In this document: piece by piece, positions 1-12,100 of the stretch | How the letters are laid out: each line of letters opens with the position of its first letter | Position numbering within the stretch: the first letter of the stretch is position 1 | Assembly (NCBI GenBank): GCA_903813345.2 | Contig: CAIIXF020000005.1 | Span: 25,237,375-25,301,374, forward strand | Direction of reading: 5' to 3' | Origin: Owenia fusiformis | Lineage: Eukaryota > Annelida > Polychaeta > Sabellida > Oweniidae | DNA: 64,000 nt | Program-made: the position numbers and the translations under genes | Notes under the pieces: generated by a model | The model's database searches: none | What the model was told of the DNA's origin: nothing | What the model saw: the letters and a program-made list of their open reading frames with translations, nothing else

Positions 1-129
1 TGAACACATTAAACTGTTTTGCTCTCATCTCCCATGGTGTTCCATTATCTAACTCTTCATATCTGGTGATGAGATATATAGCTTGATGCCAGACTACCCA
101 GTACCACCCACTTTGAAAGTTGTACTTAC

Positions 130-3100
130 ATTCACTTGAGTCTACGATTGCTAGGATGACTGTTAATATGAAGCACAATATGACAACTATGATTGACCAT
201 ACAATCCTCTTCCCAAGGCTCCCTCTGGAAAAATAAAAAGCACCATTGAAAATAGTATTCATGGAACTGAAAATAAATCCAAGTATCAAAAATGTGATAC
301 AGCCTATTAATTCTCATGAACGGGACTTGGATGACAACCAATTTCAATATATCAATTTATCAAGCTGAATTAAACAATTCAATCGTTTGTGATTAATTTG
401 TAACTTAGTTTCGTCATTCTCCTAAGCAGGTGTCCAGAATCCGTACCTCCTTCTTCCCCCCTGCTATAACCAATTTGGAAGCGCCCGATTTAACTGAATC
501 ATGTGATCCAATTATGCGCAATGACATGATTTCTGTCGCAGTGTTGCGACAGCCAATCAGATTTCTTAATCGAGTTCTTTCCAGCGAGTTCTTAATCGGG
601 GAAAAGGTAACTGCTTATCGCAGGACGTAAAAAGAAAGAATATATTCTGGATTCTGAAGCCCTGTGATCGGAGGATGAGTTGCGTACATTTTATTTATCC
701 CATACTTGGACGTGTTACGGGTACATAAAGCCGGTTTGTAAAAACTTATATTTTCATTAGCGGGCAGATATAGCTTTACGTCCCGCTCCGAGCGGGCAGA
801 TATAGTATATCTGCCCGCTACGTCATAATCGCTGTTCCCGTATTGGTCCTTTTTTTGTAACGTTCGCATACTGTAAACGACAATGGAGAAAAACGCAGAC
901 AATCGCGATCTGTTATATGCTTTAAAGAAGGGAAGGAGCACTATGCCCCGTTTATAATCAAAGATTTGAACAGGAAAATCCGGCTACGGACAAAAATACA
1001 AAACTGGACATGAATATTTAAAAATAATTCCACGGTTTGTTGCTAAGTTTCTGAACTTTGGCCAATTGAACAATGTGATTGGAATGGGATAAACAGATCA
1101 TCCTATAGTCGGTTCAGGATATTTGGATTATCCCTTGGCCAATATAACATATCTTCCCTCGGGACCTACGGCCCTCGGGCAGATATATTATATTGGCCTC
1201 GGGATAATCCCAATATCCTGAACCTCATATAGGATAATCTCTATATATTGTAAACAGTACTGAGTTATTTGACTTTTATATGACATTCAAGAATAAATAA
1301 AAGACATAACCGAAACTGAAACTACAACATAAACAATGCAGCTCACAACTTGTAAACATTAATTATAAGCTATGAGTGATATTAACCATAAATCGACTAT
1401 GAAGTAATAGAGTTTTGTGAAAATTTTGAATCTAAGTACATTGTACATCCAAAGGAACATTCTCAAGGCAGATACTCTCATAAACATTTTGTCCCTGTAA
1501 ACACTTATTGTACCATATTGTATTGAATTGTACTATATTGTATTGTATTGTACATCCAAAGGAACATTCTCAAGGCAGATACTCTCATAAACACTTTGTC
1601 CCTGTAAACACTTATTGTACCATATCGTACTGCATTGTAATATATTGAATTGTATTGAATTGTACTATATTGTATTGTATTGTACATCCAAAGGAACATT
1701 CTCAAGGCAGATACTCTCATAAACATTTTGTCCCTGTAAACACTTATTGTACCATATCGTACTGCATTGTAATATATTGAATTGTATTGAATTGTACTAT
1801 ATTGTATTGTATTGTACATCCAAAGGAACATTCTCAAGGCAGATACTCTCATAAACATTTTGTCCCTGTAAACACTTATTGTACCATATTGTACTGCATT
1901 GTAATATATTGAATTGTACTATATTGTATTGTATTGCATTGTACTGTATTGTACTATATCGTATTGTATTGTAATGCATTGTACTGTATTATATTGTATT
2001 GCACTTACCCTCCACATTGACAGAAGAGGTTTACTCCATTGAGAATGACATTGGGGACCTGGGCTGCTATACCAACATAACTGAGGAAGTTGGCTGCATA
2101 TTCTGTCCCCTGACTCGCTGTAGTGTTCAGTTTGTAGTCAACAAAGTACTGGAATAGCAAGAGAATGTAATGGTAAGACTTCGAATATCAAGCTTTACAT
2201 CAAAAATAAAAATATTTGTGTTTTGAAAGAAAATTTTATTCCTTGAATACAACTTTTCAAAAATCTAATATTCAATTCCATGTCTCATTCTCTACCAGCT
2301 AAAATCCCTTAACTCCAATCCCATATTATAAATTCTGCAATAAATATTCAAGATTTAAGGATATATTTGCAATATTTACAACTAATGAGTATTTTTGTGT
2401 TATTGAGGGTACTTACAATATGGTAACCAAGGTGACAATGAAACCAACAATATAGTAACCAAGGTGACAATGAAACCAACAATATTGTAACCAAGGTGAC
2501 AATGAAACCAAATCAGATAATGATAATGATGTGTGATGGTACTTACAGACTGAGCAGTGATGAACATGTTCCAAGGCATCAGAGTACCAATACCATGAAG
2601 CAGTAGAATGAAATAGACCAATTTGAATCTGAAAATAATTTTACACATCAGAATGTTAGAATAAAATATGGAATAATTTGACACAATATTGTGTGTAGTA
2701 TTATGATATTCAGTTTTGGCTAGCGCTTTGACATTTTGAGTCAAACATTTTATAATATTAAAAACTCAATAATCAAGTTGTGATATTGTATTTAAAATTA
2801 ATATAATATGTGTTTGAAATGTGAGTATCCCCATTACACTTCAGCATTTGAGTTACTCATACATGTATATGATATATACACAAGAATTGTCATTTAAGAA
2901 ATGAAAAATATGAAATGAATTTCTTTTTTCAATTTCCTGCGTTCAAGGAGAAATATTCGCGGGAATATCAAATGGCAAGTTTGGGGCCAGATATGATCAA
3001 AATGAAATCAATAATTTAATAACGAGGCCCTACAATAGCTCCAATGGTTTAGGTATGGATAATGAAATGACTATGAGGAAAATGAAATGAATGGTCATCA

Positions 3101-6100
3101 AAGTTAATATCAATATTTGAGCTTAGCGATTCTGGGCTTTTCCTGTTTTTTTTAAATCAAATTCAAATCTGAAAATCATATGCATGATGTAATCGACTGA
3201 CTTGTCATAGGGAGCTTCTCCATCACTGCTAGAATCCTCAGAGCTGCTTATATTTTTGAAATTCAACTCATCTTCGGGGAGCTTCTTGTCCTCCCAACCT
3301 GGACCAAGTTGTACTGGTAGGAGACCATCCTTTTCCTGTGGAGACCCATACTCAGCTACAAGAACAGGATGAGGAGGAATTTTAAAATTATTTCTGTATA
3401 ACAGAGGCTAACGTATGCCATTTCTACACGTCTTTCAGTAGGATCATTTTCCATAGGGATGAAAAACTTACTTGACAAGATTTGACACGAACTCAAAAGA
3501 TTTTTACATCCGTAGGCATATTGGTTACACAAAGTTTATACATACTGCAAGATAAAAAGTACACCGTGCATTAATTTGGTAGAATACAAGGTTTAAAATT
3601 CACAGTTCATCCACAACGATTCATATCAAACAACAAAACAACACAATGAAAAAGACATATTTCATCTTAATTGCTGAAATAACTCATCCCTACCACAAAT
3701 AGCCATAAATCAGCAGGAAGTTGCTTTCAAGTGAAGCTTTCCCATGTTAAAAATATATACCTGGTCATGCTCGTTGCATTTCCCTATATTTTGAACTTAA
3801 GTTCAGATTTTAAATATTTCTCTAAAATGTAAAATATGGGATTTAATCTAGTACAGGTATATTTATCCATTGCTATTGCCACTAATTACAACTCGATTTT
3901 GCTCATAAAATGACCCAGTGGCATTTTATTACTACAGCCTATTAACGAGGTATATGTAAAGGTAAACCAGGTAAGACATTTACACTACATTGCGGTATAC
4001 AAGGTGCGGTAATCAGTTGTTTTTCAATGAGTGTAAAAGTATTCACAAACAGGAACAACAGTTTATTTATGCCAAGTTTCTAATCAAATATCAATTAACT
4101 TCAATTAAAGCTGAAATGATTGATTCATTTGTAAAACTGAACAATAAGAAAAACATCTGCTATGTTCTAACATGTAATGCAATCAAATATTATATATTTA
4201 AAAGTGTCAGTCTTACACACAGCATCCAGTAAGCTAACCAATTAGAAAATATACCAGTAAATTAACCAAGTACTGTCTAATTTGAGTCATTTCTTGATGC
4301 TGTTCAGAACATTGTATTATTAATATGTACTCATGAATTAAGCCATACAATACCGATTTCAGGATGTAGATATCAATACAAATGTCCTGAGCACAATGAG
4401 AAATTGATTGCAATCAAGTGACAAATTATTCAGGGATAAGTTAATAAATAGACCTAGCTCCATATCTTGGGTAGTTGGTTTAATTCCAATTGATTGAGAT
4501 ACAACTGGCCTTTTATATATTCTAAGTTCATTATTAGAAGGAGGCTCTGGGGGTTGGGTCATGATAAAAAACTCAAATTATAATATTTTGATACGACCCC
4601 TAAATGATGTGAGAAAACATCTGTTGAACTCTTTAAAACTCATTAGTCAGTTATGGTACAACAATACACACTTTACATTCGCTTTCATCTTAAACATAAA
4701 AACCTTTTACATTGAACACGATGACGATGACGAGCCTAACATATTCACATATCAATGTGTTCTCATTGCAAGCTCCAAAGCCTTCTCTATTTTGAGAGGA
4801 CAAAGCCTTCTCTATTTTCAGAGGACAAAGCCTTCTCTATTTTCAGAGGAAAGAGGGACTCTGAAAATCAGAACAAAGACTGAAGACTTCTTAACATTTG
4901 AGTTGGAGAATTTAAAATCATCACAAATCACTATCAACTGAGATGTTTGTCCATTGGACAACTGAGGTGTTCCCATGTTCCAAGTTTTGCTGTATATGTA
5001 AAGACCAAAATAAAGCAGTTTCCTAGACAGGTGAACCTTCCATGCACCTGGTACCTGAAATGAGTTTGTACTAACTAGTGAAATGATAAACAAAAATGAA
5101 ACCAGAAGTGGTGTAAGAAGATCCAAGATTTCATTACATTTAATCTGCAATATTTATACTGGGTATATGCAATTATTTTTGCTAGAGCATTTTATCTTAC
5201 CCAAGTTACCCTACAATTTTGTGACATTGATTTTACATTTCTCAAGCATTCTATCTGTTACAGAATAACTTATGATTTTTCCTTGTAGTTACTGTCTATT
5301 TTAGCACATTAACTTCATTAGAATTTGCAGCTACAAAGTGTAAATAAATTAGGATTATATATTACAGGATTATAAATAAGTCAGCTAACACTTTGTGTAG
5401 ATGTCTTCAATCATTATTGGTTATCTTTTAGCAGATGGATTCATCAGTGAAACCAAATTAGGCTTAACATTTCAAAGTCGCCTGATAGCAATATTCTTAT
5501 TTCTACAAACAGTCAATATGGTACAACGAAAATGGGACTTCTGCGCGTGTTAAAATTTTTCGTCAAAACTCAACTTTTGTTCAAGTTGATACGATTGTCT
5601 TTCGAACTAGAGACTTACCTCATTCGAAAGATCATAAAAGACTTTATCTATACTGAAAATCTTAGATCCAAACATAGTAGAATACGCCGTCAGTCCGCAT
5701 TTGATTTTTTGAAGTGAGTTTCGTAGATCGTCAGATTTCTCTGACTGATATCGGGTTATCTCAAACTGGTTCGTTTATAAATACGAATTTGTTTACCGTT
5801 GTAAGGCGCATGCGCAAAATTGATTTATAAACCTTATTGGTTGATGGTTTTTCTCCTGCGCATGCGTGAAGTCTGATGAACACTTATGACGAAGACCGGA
5901 GCAAACATTACTAGCTCTTGAACGAAATTCCAGGATTCAGGTCATTTCGCCGTGTTTGCTAAGCGTGTATACGTGAATGACAAGCTGTTTTGAGTAGATC
6001 GGGTACCTGTTTTAGACACAACATTGATTTAGCTTGATATTGATGTGCACATTGGAACTTTTGAGCATGTTAATACAAGTTTTTACACTCTTAGCACGAG

Positions 6101-9100
6101 ACGGGTTTTCGAAAAATCTGTTATCTGATTCACTCGATTATCGTATGGATATGTATTTCTGCTGACATTTCAACACCACATCACATAGAATTACGATGCA
6201 GAATGATAATAAAACACAAAACATCTACTAAATTCCACTTGTTATTTCACAGGAGGTAAAAATGCAAACTGCCTAGATTCTTTGTAAGGGTCGTCAGACA
6301 TCGGATTGGCCGCCATATTTGAAATGAAAATATCACTAAATAAAGGTCTGCGCATGCCTCAACATTTCGACTGCAAAGAAATTATTAGCACTGCTCCCGA
6401 TCCCATGTTATTCCCTTAAATAGATGTTTAGACCCTTAACAGGTGAATGAATTACCGGTATGAACCGGTAGTTTTAGACTACGGAGATGGTCACCTCTAT
6501 ACAGAGACTTTATTTGAAATAAATTGATCTGAATTATTTGTAAGGGCCATGATAAAGCACATCTCCATATTCAATGAATTAATCCTCCTGATCAAATGAA
6601 TAACACATAGTCAAGATTTCTAATTAACCTTACTAGTTCAGAATAGACTTACCAGTTAACCTTATTTATCCAAACACAAACAGAGTTCTTGCTTTTCTGA
6701 ATAGCTCTAGAACTGGTCAAATAAGACAACCATCATGGTTAACACAGAAATGAAATCGATATACTAAAGGCCTCTCACCCTCTGTGTACATGTATACTTA
6801 CATCTCTGGCAATTTGGTCACTTTATGAAATTTTGTCGAGATGACCAATATTTATTAAAATAAGATGAGGTTGCGAACATAACAATGCTAAAACAAGATC
6901 ACTGGGGGGTATCGTGATGCAACAACACCGTGTTGTTGCATCAAGATGGCCAGACTTCCGGTGATAGATTTTCGTACGATGTTTTGTTTTCCCAATTTAC
7001 ACCCATTTCTAGGACGAGTTGCTCAATAATCATACACATGCAGTTAGCACATGATCTATATTTTTAAAAACTGTCATTGGTATACATGTAGCATCATCAA
7101 GAAGCGATAAATTCGTGGTTTTAATTCCTCACTATTGATGCAACAACACCACTCTGTTTCTTATCGATGATGCAACAACACCAATGTGCTGATGCAAAAA
7201 CGCCAATATAATGTATCATTGAACAACAAGAGAAACTGTTTTATGTTCTGTTTACAGGTGTAGGTCGGGACATGAATAAAACGCGTGAGTCAGTGGACCA
7301 TGAACGAAACGTATTTTGTTTGGTTTCTTTGTCTATATCAAAGTTAAAAGGATATACAAGGCAAACTAAATAAAGTACAGAATCCCCGGGAGGCAATCTC
7401 ATTGATATTGTATCTGAAAAATAAAGATTATACATTTTCTAGATTAAATGCCCTTAATTTACCGTATGGAAATTGCTTACAAATAACTAATATAATTTTG
7501 GAAAGACAACAGATATCAGTCATTTTGTGTTGTTAGTACCTCAATTGAAATACTCAATTCTGATTGGTTGATGAGCGGGCAACAAAATGTATTGTTAGTA
7601 CCTCAACTGAAATACTCGATTCTGATTGGGTGATTAGCGGTCAAAATTATGTATTATTATATACCCAATATGTAACACTAATCCTGATTGGTCAATACCT
7701 AGTCACGTGTTCCGAAATAGATTTACTATTTCCCTCGGAAAGTTATATTCCCTCAATTGTGACGTCAGCGGGAATATACATTTGAACTATTGCCCGCTGA
7801 CGTCACAATTGCAAGTTCTATTACCCTTGGAAACGTCTGCGCATCATCACTGTGCAGACGAAAAACAGAAAAATGGAGGATGAGCACAAACACAAATCAA
7901 CTTCGTTCACCATGACAGACGTGCGTGAACGATACAATATAAGTAACGTGTATAAAGTTCCCTAAGCTCAATACGTCTGTGTAATTTCAAGTGTTATGAT
8001 AATCTATTCCGCGTGTTAAACGCGATTGAATTTGTCAAGTGAGAGTCTCAGAGGCAGAAATTTCTGTTGAGCATCTGATGACGTCACAGCTTATAATGCT
8101 AACAATGGACCCGGGGAGGGGGCTTTCTAAGCCGTTTTGGCCTACTATGGGAATAGTACATTGTAGAGGATATTCCCTTTGGGAAATAATTTACACTATT
8201 GCCCTCAATGGCAGTCACTATTTGTATACTGTTGACCGCTACTAGGTACTGTTGACCGCTACTTCTGAAAAAAGTTTCATGACGTCACAAAAAAACATGG
8301 AAGACGGACATTTTGTAAATGTTGATGAAAATGACTTTACTAGGCGACAAGTATAGCAAAGATACAAATAGAAACTTAAAATTAACATTAATTCACTAAC
8401 GAGTACGCCGTGATGTGCCAAATACAGAGTTAAGCTTCTTGCAATGTCTCCATATTTTCTAAAAAAAAATATTGCTAACGTGGTTCGGAGAAAAGGTTGT
8501 GAAATGAAGCCATGCCGATTGATGATCGTCGTCTATATGTGTATTATTAGTTTACTCGGACTAACAAAACAATTGTAGACCTCTCCATTCGATCAACCGT
8601 CAAAATCATATACCTCGACTGTAAACCTTGAAACTACTGTTGACCTCCACCTTCGGTCTCTGTCAACAGTATTTTTCGGTTTACAGTCTCGGTATACAAT
8701 TTTGCCGGTTGGTCTCTGGGGAGGTCAACAATTGTAAACTGTTGACCACTACTAGGTACTGTTGACCCCTATTTTTGAAAAATTGTTTTTTTAATGTTGA
8801 ATTTTTTTTAATTTTGAAAAAATAAGTTGTATAAAAAATTACAAGTATTCGACGGTTTGGGGATTTTTTGCTAAAATATGATACCTTTACTTATCAAATA
8901 TGAACGTGATATTCGATTATATATTCGTCCAATTATTATATTATTTGGACTAACAGAACAATTGTTAACCTCTCTTTTCGGTCAACTGGCAAAAGTGTCC
9001 TCGACCTCTGGTCTTGATCAACAGTACTTTCAAGGTTTACAGTATCGGTATACAATTTTGCCAGTTGACCTCAAGAGGGGTCTACAATTGTATATTGTAT

Positions 9101-12100
9101 ATCCTTTGTTATCCCACCCAAAGTATGATGTCATATATCAAGTTGAAGAGTTGTATACGCTGCTCAGGAGTTTACGCTATCCAGGAGTTGTACATCGTTC
9201 TCAAGAGTTGTATAGGATGAGTGTTGGTTTAATGATATTGCAGTTATACAATGCTATTATATAAAAGTTATTTACTGAGAGGGATTCAATATTGGTTTTA
9301 TTTCGAGAGACAATATGATATTTCCCGAGGGCCCGGGATATCTGGGATAACTGTACCCCTATCAATTTACCTTTTTGGGCCCTAAATCTTATCACTTTTG
9401 TTTACCTTTTTATCAGTCGGAGAGAAGGAATCCAAAGAGAGCAATAATTCTACATGTGCGTCGTGTAACTAAACGGCCTCTCTAATAAAGTCAATTAGAC
9501 GTTTTTACACGTTGGCTCTCCAAATTGTAGGAAATAAAGAATCATGTCATATTATATCATAGATGAAGCAATCATCCCATCAACATAAGCTCACGAATGT
9601 CACAGTTAAACTGTTTTAGTTATAATTTGATAAACAGTGGTAACGTACATCTACTAGTTTATCACTGTTCCACAGATGGATGACAGATAATATCATGATA
9701 ATATCATGATAATATCCAATAGCTCATCATGTTTACCGAGAACGAAAGATGTTTGTCACCATTTTGAATGATACTAACTGGAGTCAGGGTCATCAAGCTA
9801 TGGAACAGTGGTTTATGAAAATAGATTGGGTTACTAAAGCTTGCCATGTTAAAGGCGATTGAACTATGTTATAGAATAACGTCCAGTACATTATAATATG
9901 TAAACGTATAAATTTTTGAAAACACAAGGATCTTCGCCCGCAGGACGTGTATTTTGAATGCCTTGAGAAGAACGCAAATATTGGTAGGCTAATTGGTAAC
10001 GGTATTGCAATAGTAGCATTTAAAAATCTGTTCCTCTCGAGATTTATGGTCTTCTGAAATTATACTATTAATTGGTGTTGCTGCATCATTGCTCAAATCT
10101 AGAGGGGTGTTGTTGCATCTTCGGTTTGGTGTTGTTGCATCAATAGTGAGGAACTAAAACCGTGAACTTATTGCTTCTTGGTGATGGTACATGTATACTA
10201 ATGATAGTTTCTTTAAATATAGATCGTGCGCTAACTGCACGTGTATGGTTATTGAGCAACTCGTCCTAGAAATGGGTTTAATTGGGGAAACAAAATATCG
10301 TACGAAAATCTATCACCGGAAGTCTGGCCATCTTGATGCAACAACACGGTGTTGTTGCATCACGATACTCCCCAGTGAAGATATTAAAATGACAAAATGT
10401 CACCATCTGGAAAGTACTTACAAATGGCTACAAAAAATGGTTACAATTTATTACAAAATACAAACCTATGCTGAAAAATACGGCTATAACAATATGTTAC
10501 CACTTTTTGAGTTGAAAATTCATAGAATGAAGACACAATGTAGAAATTCTTCATTGAATAATTGTCAAAATAGTGAAAATAGGTTTAACTGCAATATAAT
10601 ACCTTAGATACGAAACTAATTAGTTCTCAATTTCTCAACTTCAAAGACTTCTTTTATTTAATATAGGAAAAGCTTATGATAAATGAGGAAATAACAAAAA
10701 ATCAATGATTACTTATATCTTATAAGATGTCAAAGTACCCCAATTTCTATATATCTTCAAACGAAGCTTGAAAAATTCTACTAACTGAGAAAACATAGTA
10801 AGATGAGAAAATCTATAATTTAAATGGATGAGATATTAATCCAATCCAAGTTAAGTTCAGATACAGAAACAGATCATTAGTTTTGTATAACATTTTTCTA
10901 TGTATCCATTTCAGGAATAAATCAACACTCAGTAAATTAATTAATGAGTAATACCAATATAGTACGTTATCAGATCAATATCATAGCACATGGGATTAGA
11001 ATATTTTTGTTCAAATGACATGGAGTCTTTACTTGCCTAATTTCCAGTATATTTCCAGTATATTGGTGGTCATATTTATGCCTCTTTCAAATATTCTGAC
11101 AAAGAAAGCTAATTTCTCTCAAAATAGGTTCTCTGGCATCTTTGGAAACAAAACCCCCTTTTGCCAGAAATATCTCAATTTCACACAAACTATTCATTCA
11201 TGTTTTCTTAATGTTGAGCCCGATCCCCCTGTTTAATATGAAAGATTCCTAGATTCACCAGTGTTAGGATATATTTGATATGTTTCTTCTAAAATCACCA
11301 AGGCATTCACCTGGCAACATGCCCACACTTAACATAAAAGAGTTAATCATGATACAAATGAAACATGTCAATGTTAGAATGGATTACACACTAGGGACAT
11401 CAACAAATCTGTATCAATTCAAGCTGAATTTACCAAGAATATACTTTATCATCTTCAATTTATGTTTTTAGAGAAACTGTCTTCAGGTGTTTCAGGTACA
11501 CTTATCGCAAAATATGATTTTTATTGTTTTAATTTAGGTGAAATGTTCACACAATAATCCCACTAAATATAAGAAACATGTATACTTGAAATTCCTCCTT
11601 TGTGATGTTCCTTAAATTTCCTTCATTAAATTGAACCTCAGATGCTATAAAGTTGCGATATAAATTGTGGATGTATTAAGTGAATCTGCTTGGGTTTCCT
11701 AATTGATAACAATTTACATCATAACGAGTAGGTTTGCGAGATTAATTGAGAAATTATCTGTGACTCTGCGTCACAATCTGTTTTTATTCTCATAAAATGC
11801 GTCACTAGAAAATACTGTAAATAGAAAAAGTGACATCTTCATTTATAAACCATGGAAAAGGAAATTGATATTTCTCGATATTTTCAGATTATGTTACAAG
11901 TTATCAAAATACATGGAGCAAAATATTTGGCTCATGGATATAATATTCCAACAAACTTTCTAGGCTTTTCATCTAATGAAATCTTTTTCTTTGAACTTGA
12001 ACTAATCTTTACGGATATGAAATAATAATACAATTTCCTGTGATCGACAACTCAATCTTATTGAATCAAAAAACAAAGTGTTTCATTTATCAGCATGTCG

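Larger units (their letters stand above)
2629..6899. other. Transporter introns, mostly without recognisable features
   Basis: Apart from the coding exon 3202-3355, a 25-bp triple repeat and the promoter-like segment near 5.8 kb, I see only AT-rich intron sequence. The short open frames here have no recognisable family. Confidence 0.6.
6900..10377. mobile_element. 3.48-kb non-autonomous DNA transposon with long terminal inverted repeats
   Basis: The left end (6900 to about 7205) and right end (about 10072 to 10377) are inverted copies that look better than 90% identical by eye. Both begin CACTGGGG and read inward through TATCGTGATGCAACAACACC. The direct repeat AAGAT flanks the element (6895-6899 and 10378-10382). 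Near each end are several copies, in both orientations, of GATGCAACAACACC; the outermost pair forms a near-perfect palindrome (6916-6942 and 10335-10361). No transposase-like reading frame is visible. The interior is a patchwork of smaller foldback elements. A CACTG terminus with a 5-bp duplication does not fit CACTA (3 bp) or hAT (8 bp) elements; Transib-like is possible but unproven. Confidence 0.75.

Noticed and set aside
1-129. The reading frame of transporter exon 130-224 stays open to the left edge
   Set aside because: A consensus donor (GTAAGT) follows base 130, splitting the codon so that a Trp expected by the family (DSSEW) can form; the read-through peptide has no ENT similarity.
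1505-1858. 117-codon minus-strand frame with repeated MFMRVSALRMFLWMYN
   Set aside because: It comes wholly from the 132-bp minisatellite.
8878-9264. 128-codon plus-strand frame
   Set aside because: It overlies a palindromic repeat and resembles no transposase or other family.
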